59,848 nucleotides of DNA from Desulfobacterales bacterium HSG16 (GTDB lineage Bacteria; Desulfobacterota; Desulfobacteria; Desulfobacterales; HSG16): the NCBI GenBank assembly GCA_030377965.1, contig JAUCGE010000012.1:1-59848 (forward strand), in the 5' to 3' direction. Position 1 is the first letter of the stretch. Every line of letters starts with the position of its first letter. The notes beneath the pieces were generated by a model. It was not told where the DNA came from. It worked only from the letters and a program-made list of their open reading frames with translations, and made no database searches. Made by a program: the position numbers and the translations under genes. This document shows, in pieces, positions 47,327 through 57,451 of this stretch.

Positions 47327-47923
47327 TCACCCGATCTTTTCCGCTGCTGAAAATCCTAAGTCGAATGCCTTAATATTTGTATCGACAAAGGCTTTTTTCG
47401 TTCGGGTTCTTATGGCTTCTTTTATGCTTTCGGCTGAAATAGGCAAAATTTTGCTCTGGATCATGGAGCCGAGCAGAACCATGTTTACGGACATGACATT
47501 GCCTGCCTCTCTGGCTAAAGCGACCGCATCAAAGGCCACTAACCTGGCTGTCTTTTCCCGGATCAGTTTTTGAGCTTCTGTCAGATCCGGGTAAATTCCT
47601 CTTCCTATAGCTACGGTAAAAGGGGGCAGGGGTGAAAGATTGGTTATTACAACCGTGTCTGAGTTGCATTTATTCAAGGCTCTCAGGGTTTCTGATGGCT
47701 CGAAACCCACAAGAATGTCGGCTTCGCTGTCAGAAATGATGGTGCTGTCGGCATCTCCGAATACAATAGCCGATTCCACGACACCTCCTCTTTGGGCCAT
47801 GCCATGAATTTCGCTCATTCTGACCGGTATATCCGAAAGCATGGCAGCCTCTCCGAGTACCCTTGACGACAAAAGGTTCCCCTGGCCGCCCACTGCTACG
47901 ATGATCAATCGTTTAACGTCCAT
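47327..47923 (-). CDS. iorB: Indolepyruvate:ferredoxin oxidoreductase, beta subunit
   Basis: A 198-residue gamma-type subunit of the 2-oxoacid:ferredoxin oxidoreductase family. It starts with VAVGGQGNLLSSRVLGEAAM and has the SEIHGMAQRGGVVESAI segment typical of IorB. With IorA it oxidises aryl pyruvates, from aromatic amino acids, to aryl-acetyl-CoA and reduces ferredoxin; it can also run in reverse in anaerobes. It follows iorA by 21 bases on the same strand with a GAGG site before the ATG. Confidence 0.95.
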   Translation of the reverse strand: MDVKRLIIVAVGGQGNLLSSRVLGEAAMLSDIPVRMSEIHGMAQRGGVVESAIVFGDADSTIISDSEADILVGFEPSETLRALNKCNSDTVVITNLSPLPPFTVAIGRGIYPDLTEAQKLIREKTARLVAFDAVALAREAGNVMSVNMVLLGSMIQSKILPISAESIKEAIRTRTKKAFVDTNIKAFDLGFSAAEKIG

Positions 47924-47944
47924 TTTTCCTCTATCCTCTTCAGG

Positions 47945-49807
47945 TTATCGGTTTTTCAATGGTAATATGGCATGTTCCGGACAAATCTGTGCACAGATTG
48001 AACAGCCTACGCACATATCCGCATCAATTGCCACCTTTTCATTTTCTATTGTAAAGGCAGGACAGCCAAGCTCATTGATACAATTTTTGTGGTTTTTGCA
48101 CTTGTCGCTCACATAAAAAGGTTTCCCGACAAGGGTTTTAAGGCTCTTTGAATAAAGAGTGCAGACCTCCTGTGAGATAACTACCGACACGCCTTTAAAT
48201 TCCAGGGCTTCGCGAATCGCTGCAATGCTTTTCTTGATTCTGTACGGCCTGATTACGGATATGTGTTCGACTCCTGATGCTTTGACCATGCCTTCAATGG
48301 ATATTCTGCCAAAATCTCCCATAGCAAGCTGTTCCATGTCAACCCCCGGATGGGGCTGATGGCCGGTCATGGCAGTTGTGCCGTTTTCCAGTATGACCAG
48401 GGTGAAATTGTGTTTGTTGAAAACAGCGTTGACAAGACCCGGTATTCCAGAATGAAAAAATGTGGAATCACCTATAAAGGATATGACTTTTTTGTCATCG
48501 CATACTTTGGAGAACCCGCAGGATGTTCCCACGGAAGATCCCATGCAGATAAGAAAATCGGCCATTGAAAGGGGCGGAAGCATTCCAAGAGTGTAACATC
48601 CGATATCTGTGGGATGTATGGTTTCCATGCCGCATTCCTGAGCTGCTTTTTTTACCGCATAATATGTGGCCCTGTGAGAGCAGCCCGCACAAAGATTAGG
48701 CGGACGCTGGGGAATTTCCGGTACATCCGAAAGGTCGATGGCAGCAGCAGGCGCATAATCGATATTGAAACATTCAGCAATGCATTTTCGGACCATAGCA
48801 GGGTCGAACTCATAAAGTCGGGAGAAAAGTTCTTTCGATTTTCCCTTTATTTCCAGGGTAAGCTTGTTTTCCTGGGCAATGGCCTTTACGGCTTCTTCCA
48901 TGAAAGGCTCGCCTTCTTCCACAATCAGAACTTTCTGGCAGCCTGCAAGAAAACCTTTTATCATTGATTCGGGCAGAGGATGTGAAAAGCCTATACGAAG
49001 GGTTTTTACCTTATCTTTTATAGACAGATCGCTTATAGCGTCATTGACATAATGGTAACTCACTCCGTTTGTGATTATGCCAAATGCCCCCTCACCTTCC
49101 ACAATATTGAACTCGGATTTCTCGCTGATGGCCTCTGCCTTGTCGAGATTTTCCAGAAGCCGGACATGCAGTTTTCTGGATACCGCAGGGATAGCCACAT
49201 AATTGAACGGATCTTTTGTAAAGCTGCCGGCAGTTTCCGCTTTTTTTACAGGCCCTAATGTAACAGGGGCTGTGGAATGATTGATCCTGGTGGTGGTTCT
49301 GAAAAGCACCGGTTCTTTGAGTTTTTCCGAAAGATCAAACGCATAAGGAATCATTTCCTTGGCTTCGGCTACGGAAGAAGGTTCTATCATGGGAATGCCT
49401 GCCAGTTTCGCGTAATACCGGTTATCCTGCTCGTTCTGGCTGGAAAACATGAAAGGATCATCCGCTGTCAGGATGATCATGCCTCCTGAAACACCTATGT
49501 ATGCCAGAGTCATAAGAGCGTCTGCCGCGACATTGAGTCCGACATGCTTCATGACGCACATGCTTCTTAACCCTGAATTTGCGGCTGCGGCAGATACCTC
49601 AAGGGCGATCTTTTCATTTACGCTGTACTCAAAATAGAGATCGCTCTGTCTGGATACCTGAAAAAAATTAAGTGATATCTCGGAAGACGGGGTGCCAGGG
49701 TAGGTGCTGGCAAAGGCCACCCCCGCCTCGATGGCCCCCCGGGCAATAGCTTCGTTGCCAAGAAGCAGAAGCTTTTTGCCTGGTTGATCGGTCAGTAACT
49801 TGTGCAT
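47945..49807 (-). CDS. iorA: Indolepyruvate:ferredoxin oxidoreductase, alpha subunit
   Basis: A 620-residue thiamine-pyrophosphate enzyme subunit. The pyrimidine-binding part starts LLLGNEAIARGAIEAGVAFASTYPGTPSSE. The diphosphate-binding part has PPNLCAGCSHRATYYAV and the GDSTFFHSGIPGLVNAVFN region followed by LVILENGTTAMTGHQPHPG. The C-terminus carries a ferredoxin-like iron-sulfur region (CKNHKNCINELGCP, then CVGCSICAQICP). Length and order match IorA of archaea and anaerobic bacteria. It marks ferredoxin-linked amino-acid metabolism in this organism. GAGG precedes the ATG. Partner iorB lies directly downstream. Confidence 0.96.
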   Translation of the reverse strand: MHKLLTDQPGKKLLLLGNEAIARGAIEAGVAFASTYPGTPSSEISLNFFQVSRQSDLYFEYSVNEKIALEVSAAAANSGLRSMCVMKHVGLNVAADALMTLAYIGVSGGMIILTADDPFMFSSQNEQDNRYYAKLAGIPMIEPSSVAEAKEMIPYAFDLSEKLKEPVLFRTTTRINHSTAPVTLGPVKKAETAGSFTKDPFNYVAIPAVSRKLHVRLLENLDKAEAISEKSEFNIVEGEGAFGIITNGVSYHYVNDAISDLSIKDKVKTLRIGFSHPLPESMIKGFLAGCQKVLIVEEGEPFMEEAVKAIAQENKLTLEIKGKSKELFSRLYEFDPAMVRKCIAECFNIDYAPAAAIDLSDVPEIPQRPPNLCAGCSHRATYYAVKKAAQECGMETIHPTDIGCYTLGMLPPLSMADFLICMGSSVGTSCGFSKVCDDKKVISFIGDSTFFHSGIPGLVNAVFNKHNFTLVILENGTTAMTGHQPHPGVDMEQLAMGDFGRISIEGMVKASGVEHISVIRPYRIKKSIAAIREALEFKGVSVVISQEVCTLYSKSLKTLVGKPFYVSDKCKNHKNCINELGCPAFTIENEKVAIDADMCVGCSICAQICPEHAILPLKNR

Positions 49808-50005
49808 AATTTATCCTCAATTGCTGTAAAGATGGCATTTTTTTACCGATGCTCGACAAAAATCAAAAATGATATATACCAACTATATATAATCGAGTAA
49901 AGAGGTTTTTAAGAGCAGACAGCTTTGGCGCTGTTTTCAAATCTCTTTACAAAACCTCTGTCATGATTTATAAACACATTTTGTGGCAGCAGAAATTGAT
50001 TAATA

Positions 50006-50035
50006 TGGACAAACTTTTGATTATATTGGTAATAT
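50006..50035 (+). promoter_or_regulatory. Candidate promoter of the rdgB-thpR-recA-alaS stretch
   Basis: TGGACA (50006-50011) and TAATAT (50030-50035) with an 18-base spacer, about 19 bases before the rdgB start. It lies in the 245-base divergent gap between iorA and rdgB. That gap also holds an interrupted inverted repeat of GTAAAGAGG near 49898-49960. Confidence 0.45.
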
Positions 50036-50053
50036 GCTTAATTTGAGGTGATG

Positions 50054-50716
50054 ATGAAGCCTGAAACAACTATCGTGATTGCAACCCGAAACAAAGGGAA
50101 AACAGCAGAAATAAGATCCCTTCTTGACGGGTTTCCGGTGGAAATAAAAAATCTTGATGATTTTGGTCCAATCCCCGAAGTTATTGAAGATGGGGATACA
50201 TTTGATGACAATGCGTATAAAAAATCGAGCTTTACGGCTAGAATGCTTGGTTTTCCAGCTCTTTCTGATGATTCCGGGCTTCTGGTGGAAGCTTTGAACG
50301 GAGCGCCCGGTGTTTATTCTGCTCGATACGCAGGTGAAGATGCAACCGACGAAGCCCGGTGTAAAAAACTTCTGGAGGAAATGGAAGGGCAGGTAAATCG
50401 GAAAGCCGCTTTTGAGTGTGTCATATCCCTTGCTGTACCCGAAGGGCCAGCTTTGACATATGAAGCCCGGTGCGAGGGTATTATAGCAGAAGCTCCATCC
50501 GGCTCCAACGGTTTCGGATATGATCCTGTTTTTTATTATCCAGAGCTGGACAAGACTTTTGCCCAGTTAAGCCAGGAAGAAAAAAGCCAGGTCAGCCACA
50601 GGGGAAAGGCTCTTGGCGAATTTATAAATGAATTCGACAAGGTGCTTACCTGGATAAGAAGGCATATGCCCCAGGCAGAAAGAGTCGGATGCCAGGGAAA
50701 TCAAAAGGGGTGTTAA
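50054..50716 (+). CDS. rdgB: Non-canonical purine NTP pyrophosphatase (RdgB/HAM1)
   Basis: A 220-residue enzyme that cleaves dITP, ITP and XTP to monophosphates and so keeps deaminated purines out of DNA and RNA. The motifs are complete: ATRNKGKTAEI (substrate loop), LSDDSGLLVEAL (catalytic Asp pair), GVYSARYAG, NGFGYDPVFY and SHRGKAL. The ATG at 50054 lies five bases after GAGG. Two further in-frame starts (50048 GTG, 50051 ATG) would add two or one residues. The C-terminal 20 residues (PQAERVGCQGNQKGC) extend past the usual end. It is 13 bases before thpR. Confidence 0.95.
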   Translation: MKPETTIVIATRNKGKTAEIRSLLDGFPVEIKNLDDFGPIPEVIEDGDTFDDNAYKKSSFTARMLGFPALSDDSGLLVEALNGAPGVYSARYAGEDATDEARCKKLLEEMEGQVNRKAAFECVISLAVPEGPALTYEARCEGIIAEAPSGSNGFGYDPVFYYPELDKTFAQLSQEEKSQVSHRGKALGEFINEFDKVLTWIRRHMPQAERVGCQGNQKGC

Positions 50717-50729
50717 AAAAGGCAGATAA

Positions 50730-51344
50730 ATGACTGATACCATTCGGGCTTTTATCGCAATAAAACTTCCGGAATCTGTTACATCCGGTATACTCGATTT
50801 GCAGAAGGACTTAAAAAATAAGGGGCTTGTAATAAAATGGGTGCGGCCGGAAAATATTCACCTGACCTTGAAATTTTTAGGAAATATTTCCCTGGTGGAG
50901 GTAAACGCTGCAAAACATGCCATATTGGACACAACCGTAAACTTTGCCCCTTTTGTCCTGACAGCCGCAAAAATCGGAGTGTTCGCCACAGTACGTAAGC
51001 CCAGAATTTTATGGACAGGTATAAAAGGCGATACCAAGCATCTTGTCGATCTGCAAAAAAGTCTCGACAGGCAGCTGGCTGTAGCTGGATTCGAGCCGGA
51101 AAAACGGCCTTTCAAAGCTCATCTGACCATCGGTCGGTTTAAGAAAAATGGTCGGTTTAAGAAAAAAAATGACCCTAAAATGCTCTCTGATGCAATAATG
51201 GAATTTGAACATTTTGAGTCAAAAAAATTTATGGCTGACAGGATAATTCTTTTTAAAAGCGAACTTCGACCTTCGGGTGCCGTATATACAGAAATAAGCG
51301 GTCAGGATCTTGAATCAGGGGAGTACGCTCGAAAAACCCCTTAA
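50730..51344 (+). CDS. thpR: RNA 2',3'-cyclic phosphodiesterase (ThpR/LigT)
   Basis: A 204-residue 2H phosphoesterase. The two catalytic HxTx motifs are HLTL (in ENIHLTLKFLG) and HLTI (in FKAHLTIGRF), about 90 residues apart as expected. It opens 2',3'-cyclic phosphates on RNA ends, or ligates in reverse. Just after the second motif, RFKKNG is repeated as RFKKKN, seen in the DNA as a short tandem duplication of GGTTTAAGAAAAA (about 51136-51168). It is co-directional with rdgB and recA. Confidence 0.92.
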   Translation: MTDTIRAFIAIKLPESVTSGILDLQKDLKNKGLVIKWVRPENIHLTLKFLGNISLVEVNAAKHAILDTTVNFAPFVLTAAKIGVFATVRKPRILWTGIKGDTKHLVDLQKSLDRQLAVAGFEPEKRPFKAHLTIGRFKKNGRFKKKNDPKMLSDAIMEFEHFESKKFMADRIILFKSELRPSGAVYTEISGQDLESGEYARKTP

Positions 51345-51386
51345 CAATAAACAGGTTTCAATAACTCATTTTGGAGGATATGAATA

Positions 51387-52445
51387 ATGGCGAATGTTTC
51401 ACCTGATAAGGAAAAAGCAGTCGAAAGTGCAATGACTCAGATTGAACGACAGTTCGGTAAAGGGTCTATCATGAAGCTTGGAAGTCGCGAAGTTCTGGAT
51501 GTCCCGGTAATTCCCACAGGCTCCCTTGCTCTTGACCGGGCATTGGGAATAGGTGGGCTGCCCAGAGGAAGGGTTGTAGAGATTTTCGGGCCTGAATCAT
51601 CAGGCAAAACAACTCTCGCTCTTCATGCCATTGCTGAAGCCCAGCGCCAGGGCGGCATTGCCGCATTTGTTGACGCAGAACACGCTCTTGACACAGTTTA
51701 TGCAAAAAGACTGGGAGTCGATTGTGATGAACTGCTTGTGGCCCAACCCGATACCGGAGAGCAGGCCCTTGAAATCGCGGATATGCTGGTAAGAAGCGGG
51801 GGTGTGGATATCCTCGTGGTTGACTCGGTGGCAGCCCTGGTGCCGCGAGCAGAAATTGAGGGAGAGATGGGAGATTCCCACATGGGGCTTCAGGCCCGCC
51901 TCATGTCACAGGCTCTAAGAAAACTGACCGGAACCATCGGCAAAACCATGACATCTGTGATATTTATCAACCAGATCAGGATGAAAATCGGTGTGGTCTT
52001 TGGAAATCCGGAAACTACCACTGGTGGTAACGCCCTGAAATTTTATTCATCTGTCCGCCTTGATATCCGGCGGACAAGTTCCATCAAAGACGGCCAGGAA
52101 ATCGTTGGCAACAAGACCAAGGTACGTGTGGTCAAAAACAAGATGGCTCCCCCGTTTCGGGAAGCTGAATTTGATATCACTTATGGAGAAGGTATCTCTC
52201 GTGCTGGTGATGTCCTTGATATGGGTGTCAACGCCAATATCATAGACAAAAGTGGAGCTTGGTATTCCTGCAACGGAGAACGAATTGGACAGGGCCGTGA
52301 AAACTCGAAACGATATCTGGTGGAACACCCTGAACTTTATGAAGAATTAAATCAAAAGGTAAGAGAATCCCTCGGACTTGGCCTGAAAAAAGTGGAAGAA
52401 ACAGCACCAACAGGTTCAGCCGACTCTAAAAAGAGCGAAGAATAA
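51387..52445 (+). CDS. recA: Recombinase RecA
   Basis: A 352-residue RecA: the strand-exchange ATPase that also triggers the SOS response. Walker A is [13 protein letters not shown]. The core sequence, including [19 protein letters not shown], the L1/L2 loop region and GENSK-like GRENSKRYL near the end, is highly conserved. A short acidic C-terminus ([18 protein letters not shown]) is typical. TTGGAGGATATGAATA precedes the ATG. I see no clear LexA box just upstream. A terminator follows, and no recX lies between recA and alaS. Confidence 0.98.
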   Translation: MANVSPDKEKAVESAMTQIERQFGKGSIMKLGSREVLDVPVIPTGSLALDRALGIGGLPRGRVVEIFGPESSGKTTLALHAIAEAQRQGGIAAFVDAEHALDTVYAKRLGVDCDELLVAQPDTGEQALEIADMLVRSGGVDILVVDSVAALVPRAEIEGEMGDSHMGLQARLMSQALRKLTGTIGKTMTSVIFINQIRMKIGVVFGNPETTTGGNALKFYSSVRLDIRRTSSIKDGQEIVGNKTKVRVVKNKMAPPFREAEFDITYGEGISRAGDVLDMGVNANIIDKSGAWYSCNGERIGQGRENSKRYLVEHPELYEELNQKVRESLGLGLKKVEETAPTGSADSKKSEE

Positions 52446-52455
52446 TTAAAACAAA

Positions 52456-52484
52456 AGTATCCGTTTTGTAAACGGGTACTTTTT
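52456..52484 (+). terminator. Rho-independent terminator after recA
   Basis: Arms AGTATCCGTTT and AAACGGGTACT with a 3-base loop and one G-T pair, followed by T's. Ten bases after the recA stop. Confidence 0.8.
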
Positions 52485-52519
52485 ATACCATATGCAGAGA
52501 AACAGAAGGGGTACAAGCA

Positions 52520-55153
52520 ATGACAGGCAATGAAATACGTAAACAATTCCTTGATTATTTTCAAAAATATGACCACAGGATCGTAAGGAGTTCATCCCTG
52601 GTTCCCCAGGACGACCCGACTCTTCTGTTTGTCAACGCGGGTATGGTCCAGTTCAAGCGAACCTTTCTTGGAGAGGAAAAACGAGGATATGTTCGTGCCA
52701 CAACCTCCCAGAAATGCGTGAGAGCGGGCGGAAAACACAATGATCTTGAAAATGTAGGCTATACAGCCAGACACCACACTTTTTTCGAGATGCTGGGCAA
52801 TTTTTCATTTGGCGATTATTTTAAGGAAAAAGCCATCGAATTTGCCTGGGATCTTCTGACCAACGGATATGGCCTGCCTGAAGAAAAATTATGGGTTTCC
52901 ATTTATCTGGACGATGACGAAGCTTTCGATTTATGGCAGAAAAATATCGGGGTTCCTGAAGACAGGATAGTAAGATTCGGAGAAGAAGATAATTTCTGGG
53001 CAATGGGAGATACAGGCCCCTGCGGCCCATGTTCCGAAATCCATCTTGATCGCGGCCCATCCTTTGGCTGCGGAAAGCCTGACTGCAAACTAGGCTGTGA
53101 GTGTGACAGATACCTGGAAATCTGGAATCTCGTGTTCATGCAGTTTAACAGGGATGCCTCTGGAAAGATGGAACCTCTGCCCAAACCGAGCATTGATACA
53201 GGCATGGGCCTGGAACGCATAGTTTCCATATTGCAGAACACAAAAACGAATTATGAAACCGATCTTTTAACACCTATCATTTCAAGAGCGGAAGAACTTG
53301 CTCAGATAAAGTTAGGCGAAAAATTTGAGTCGGATGTTGCCATGAAAGTAATAGCTGACCACAGCCGGGCAGCGGCATTTCTTATCGGAGACGGTATACT
53401 GCCATCAAACGAGGGCAGAGGCTATGTCCTTCGACGTATCATGCGCCGGGCCATCCGCTACGGAAGAAATATCGGCCTTGTTAAACCCTTTCTGCATGAA
53501 ACAGCAAGTGTTGTATTCGACATCATGAAACCTGCCTATCCGGAACTTTTTGAGGCAAGATCTTTTATCACCAACGTGATAGAAAACGAGGAACTCAGAT
53601 TTTCAGAAACCCTGGACAAGGGCCTGGGAATTTTAAATGACACCCTTTCCGAAATGAAGGCAAAAGACGAAACTGTAGTACCCGGCAATATAATATTCAA
53701 GCTTTATGACACCTTCGGGTTTCCCGTGGATATCGTACGAGATGTGGTGCGGGACAGGGATATGAGTCTTGATATGGACGGATTCGACAAGTCAATGGCC
53801 GGCCAACGCGAACAATCAGGCGGCAAAACGAGTTTTTCTTCCATCAGCCAGGCTTACAAAAACCTGACGGCCCAGGGAATAAATTCCGAGTTTACAGGAT
53901 ATAACGAGATCGTCTGTGAATCGGAAGTTCTTCTTATAGTCGAAAACGGAAATGAAATTACCAAGGCAGAAACTGGAAAAACCATAGAAGTCGTTACGAA
54001 AAAAACTCCTTTTTACGGAGAATCCGGCGGCCAGGCAGGAGATTGTGGAAAGATCACAGGTGATGGCTTTGAGATGGAAGTCACATACACGATCAAAGAT
54101 CCGACTGGCCTTATAATCCATAAAGGCAAAATGATCAAAGGAACCCTTGCAAAAGAAGATAAAGTCATGTTGTCTGTAGATGAAGGAAAAAGAGGCTCAA
54201 CAGCCTTGAATCATACGGCTACTCATATTCTTCATTCCGCTTTAAGAGAGGTTTTAGGCGATCATGTAAAGCAGGCGGGGTCTCTTGTTTCTTCAGATCG
54301 TCTCAGGTTTGATTTCACCCATTTTTCACAGGTATCTTCCGCAGAACTGGATAAAATAGAGACAGTTGCAAATAACCGGGTTCGCGAAAATGCGGCTGTG
54401 GATATCAGGGAAATGGACATAGATGAGGCTCTTAAATCTGGAGCTACCGCTCTTTTCGAGGAAAAATATGCCGATAAGGTCAGGGTCATTACCCTGGGAG
54501 AATTCAGCCAGGAACTGTGCGGCGGAACCCATACAACAAAGACTGGGAATATCGGCCTGTTTAAAATCGTTTCAGAAGCCAGCGTGGCATCAGGTGTGCG
54601 ACGTATTGAGGCAGTGACAGGGGCAGGTGCTATTGCTGCTGTTCAAAAAAATTCGGAGTTGATAAGAAAAAGTGCCAATATTTTGAAAACAAAGCCGGAA
54701 AATCTGGATGAGCGGATCGAAAAGCTTTTATCTTCAAATAAAAATCTTGAAAAACAACTCGATCAGCTAAAGGCAAAAGTTGCCTCCATTTCAGCAGGAA
54801 CAGGAACTGATGAAACAAAAACTATCCAGGGAGTCAAAGTCTTTGCCAAAAAGGTGGAAACAGATAATCCTGCTGCTTTAAGAGACCTTGCCGACAAGAT
54901 CAAGGACAAACTGGGTTCCGGTGTTATCGTGCTGGGAAGTGCCGCAGGAGAAAAAGTACTTCTGGTGGCAATAGTTACGAAAGATCTGACAAAACGATTT
55001 CACGCTGGAAATATTATCAAGCAGGTGGCAGGTACAGTCGGAGGTTCCGGAGGCGGCAGGCCGGACATGGCTCAGGCCGGAGGTACAAAAATAGACAAAC
55101 TGGACGATGCTATAACCAAAGCCTATGAAGTGATAGAAGAGATGGCGGGGTAA
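52520..55153 (+). CDS. alaS: Alanyl-tRNA synthetase
   Basis: An 877-residue class II synthetase. The aminoacylation core begins TGNEIRKQFLDYFQKYDHRIV and includes the motif 2 and 3 regions (RATTSQKCVRAGGKHNDLENVGYTARHHTFFEMLGNFSFGDYFKE; TGMGLERI). The editing domain has the zinc-binding HTATHILHSAL and CGGTHTTKTGNIGLFKI motifs. A coiled coil and the C-Ala domain with GGSGGGRPDMAQAGG end the chain. Full length. It charges tRNA-Ala and corrects mischarged Ser/Gly. The recA-alaS order is widely conserved. Confidence 0.98.
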   Translation: MTGNEIRKQFLDYFQKYDHRIVRSSSLVPQDDPTLLFVNAGMVQFKRTFLGEEKRGYVRATTSQKCVRAGGKHNDLENVGYTARHHTFFEMLGNFSFGDYFKEKAIEFAWDLLTNGYGLPEEKLWVSIYLDDDEAFDLWQKNIGVPEDRIVRFGEEDNFWAMGDTGPCGPCSEIHLDRGPSFGCGKPDCKLGCECDRYLEIWNLVFMQFNRDASGKMEPLPKPSIDTGMGLERIVSILQNTKTNYETDLLTPIISRAEELAQIKLGEKFESDVAMKVIADHSRAAAFLIGDGILPSNEGRGYVLRRIMRRAIRYGRNIGLVKPFLHETASVVFDIMKPAYPELFEARSFITNVIENEELRFSETLDKGLGILNDTLSEMKAKDETVVPGNIIFKLYDTFGFPVDIVRDVVRDRDMSLDMDGFDKSMAGQREQSGGKTSFSSISQAYKNLTAQGINSEFTGYNEIVCESEVLLIVENGNEITKAETGKTIEVVTKKTPFYGESGGQAGDCGKITGDGFEMEVTYTIKDPTGLIIHKGKMIKGTLAKEDKVMLSVDEGKRGSTALNHTATHILHSALREVLGDHVKQAGSLVSSDRLRFDFTHFSQVSSAELDKIETVANNRVRENAAVDIREMDIDEALKSGATALFEEKYADKVRVITLGEFSQELCGGTHTTKTGNIGLFKIVSEASVASGVRRIEAVTGAGAIAAVQKNSELIRKSANILKTKPENLDERIEKLLSSNKNLEKQLDQLKAKVASISAGTGTDETKTIQGVKVFAKKVETDNPAALRDLADKIKDKLGSGVIVLGSAAGEKVLLVAIVTKDLTKRFHAGNIIKQVAGTVGGSGGGRPDMAQAGGTKIDKLDDAITKAYEVIEEMAG

Positions 55154-55199
55154 GAGATTATTCGAATGCAACGTAAGTACCTGTGCAGAAACTTTTAAC

Positions 55200-55324
55200 A
55201 TTTTTTAAAAATGTTGGCCATGATCATAGAACAAATGCCGGGAGATGAATCTCCCGGCTGAGTCATCCAAAGCACCCTGAAGGGCGCTATTATAGCCGGA
55301 TTTACCCGGCTTCTTGAAATTCAG
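55200..55324 (+). repeat. Dispersed hairpin repeat (family B), copy 2
   Basis: Nearly the same 125 bases as copy 1 at 6541-6664, in the same orientation. It fills the gap between the convergent alaS and brxL genes and touches the last bases of brxL. Its left end has an extra inverted repeat (AACATTTTT/AAAAATGTT). With the partial copy at 59693 it brackets the MNT-HEPN-brxL cassette. Confidence 0.8.
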
Positions 55325-57372
55325 CCCGAAGAAACTAATGCCTTTTCCAACACACGGCTTATATCATCCACTGGCGTAAGCACCATTTCATCTAAAATAT
55401 ATCCGGGCAGTCCCTGAGCTTCTTTCAAGTTATCCGAAGGAAGGATAACCTCTTTGATCCCGACATCATAGGCAGCACGGACTTTCTGCTGAATTCCTCC
55501 TACAGGTAATACCTTTCCCATTATGGTAATTTCTCCGGTCATGGCAAGATCGTTTCGGACCGGAATATTTTTCAGAGCGGAGACAATGCCGGTAGCGACG
55601 GTAATTCCGGCAGAAGGACCTTCTTTGGGAATTCCCATATAAGTTGCCAGGATGGCAACATCATAATTCTGTCTCCACTCTGCGCTGATATTGAGTTCAC
55701 CGTGTTTTGCCTTGACATATTGTGCGGCTGCCTCAATACTTTCCCGCATGACTTTCTGGATAGATCCCAGGGGAATGATACGACCGTTTCCTTTTGTCGC
55801 CTGCATTTCAAAATGGATAATACATCCGTGATCGCCTGATACTGCCAGACCGTTTACCTCTCCGACTGCCGCTTTCTGGGATATGGTTATTTTTTGGATT
55901 CTCTTGGAATCCGGGAGATTTGGTGCAACCTCTTTTCCGTTGGACAGCAATTTTACGCCAAGTTTGACCTGATCGTATTCTCCCGGTGCTATAAGATGGA
56001 GTTGATCACGGACACGTTGACGAAGCTCGCATGAAAGCATCAGGATTTCTTCAAGTTCTTCATCTGCCAGTTGTCCGTCCGGATAGAGGAGTTTTAAAAG
56101 AGCGGATGCGGTTTTCATCACCGCTCTCTGGTCTCGACCGGAAATCCCGGCCTGCGTTCTTGCAAGATCAACCAATTCGAACCGGGATCGTGTGGATGCC
56201 AGAAGGTCAATCCGCCTCAGTTCATGCATGATTTCACATAAATAATCTGTTATGAAACCAAAATCTTTGGAATAACTGTCCGGCGCAAGTTTCGGAATCT
56301 CCCATCCCGGAAGATAGGCATGAATTCTGTCCAGAAATGCGATGACCTGGAGAAAATCCGGGAGAGGTTCAAACAGATGATAGTACTTTTCATGAGGCAG
56401 GATTCCCTGAACATCAATGTTGCCCACAAATACCAGGCTGGCAAATGCAAGGATTTCTTTTTTTCCCCGGCTGAATTTGGCATCCTGCATGTATCCCTGC
56501 ATGATACTGACAAAAGATCTTGGATCGGTAAACTGTGTGTTGGCAATTTCATCAAATACCACGGCATCCCGAATACCAACTTCTCCGATTTTTCCGGTAT
56601 TCAGATTGATGAACAACTGTGCAGGGGTGGCTTTACCACCGGATAGAACATGGGCGTAGTAAGAAATATTACGGAAAAGATAGGTTTTTCCGGTTTCACG
56701 GGGAGCAAGTTCCAGCATGTTTACATTGCTTTCCAGAAGAGGAATGCATCTGCACAGGTAGAGAAGCTTTTGACGTCGGTTCATCCTGTCAGGATCGAGT
56801 CCACATGAATTGATCAGAATGTCAATCCACTCTTCTGTCGTGAATTCAGAGCGTTTTTCAATATACTCTTCTGTATTAATGACGCTGATCTGAAACGGAG
56901 TGAATGCCGTCACTTTGAAGGGACGAATTTTTTTATTATGAACTTCGGTTTCATCATAGGTCAGATCAATGGTTCCCCACATACCGCCTGAAAGAAGCAT
57001 GGGGTATTGGCGCACGATGCTTTCAGGAAGATTGACAAAATTTTCGTTGATTGCTCCGATGCTGCCCCAATACTTGTCTTCGGTTTCCACCAGTCGGGCT
57101 TCCAGATTGGCAATAACGGAATGCTGCCGGTTTTCCCGTATGAAATGGCGCACCTTTTCCGCTTCCGCACCGTGGACAAAGGTTTCCTTTAAACGACGGA
57201 CAACTTTTTCCATGTCCTCGTAAAAAGTCTCTTCTTCACAATAATTGTCAATCAAGTATTCCAGCACATAACGGGGGAATTCATCCACACCGGTGTTGAT
57301 GGTGTGAGCTTTATTGACGACCTTGCCGCTGAATATCGCTTTTAGTTTTGTGTTCATTTTAAATTCAAACAT
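55321..57372 (-). CDS. brxL: BREX system Lon-related protein BrxL
   Basis: A 683-residue AAA+ protein with a C-terminal Lon-type domain, the BrxL of BREX phage defence; studied relatives form DNA-binding hexamers. Walker A is APRETGKT (residues 223-230) and Walker B VVFDEIA (271-277). SLVFVGNID and FEPLP...[16 protein letters not shown] are family hallmarks. The Lon part keeps the Ser587-Lys630 dyad (GPSAG; GGIQQK). The N-terminus [14 protein letters not shown]...FPRYVLEYL is normal. The true start may be the ATG at 57357 (MNTKLKA), as in the duplicated fragment at 58880. No other BREX gene (brxA, B, C, pglX, pglZ) is in the window. It is preceded by an unknown gene and an MNT-HEPN pair. Confidence 0.9.
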   Translation of the reverse strand: MFEFKMNTKLKAIFSGKVVNKAHTINTGVDEFPRYVLEYLIDNYCEEETFYEDMEKVVRRLKETFVHGAEAEKVRHFIRENRQHSVIANLEARLVETEDKYWGSIGAINENFVNLPESIVRQYPMLLSGGMWGTIDLTYDETEVHNKKIRPFKVTAFTPFQISVINTEEYIEKRSEFTTEEWIDILINSCGLDPDRMNRRQKLLYLCRCIPLLESNVNMLELAPRETGKTYLFRNISYYAHVLSGGKATPAQLFINLNTGKIGEVGIRDAVVFDEIANTQFTDPRSFVSIMQGYMQDAKFSRGKKEILAFASLVFVGNIDVQGILPHEKYYHLFEPLPDFLQVIAFLDRIHAYLPGWEIPKLAPDSYSKDFGFITDYLCEIMHELRRIDLLASTRSRFELVDLARTQAGISGRDQRAVMKTASALLKLLYPDGQLADEELEEILMLSCELRQRVRDQLHLIAPGEYDQVKLGVKLLSNGKEVAPNLPDSKRIQKITISQKAAVGEVNGLAVSGDHGCIIHFEMQATKGNGRIIPLGSIQKVMRESIEAAAQYVKAKHGELNISAEWRQNYDVAILATYMGIPKEGPSAGITVATGIVSALKNIPVRNDLAMTGEITIMGKVLPVGGIQQKVRAAYDVGIKEVILPSDNLKEAQGLPGYILDEMVLTPVDDISRVLEKALVSSG
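57096..57359. repeat. Direct repeat of the brxL 5' end, downstream copy (partner 58619-58882)
   Basis: About 264 bases that recur at 58619-58882 with only about four differences. They cover the first 85-90 codons of brxL from its ATG. The pair flanks the unknown gene at 57452-58570 in direct orientation. The near identity points to a recent duplication, and the copies could recombine to delete the 1.5 kb between them. Confidence 0.9.
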
Positions 57373-57451
57373 TGCTCCATAAAAAAACCGGCATCCTACA
57401 TTTTATATAATGTGTTGGTTCAAAAGTAAAGCTTGCCGGAAAAATAGTTTG

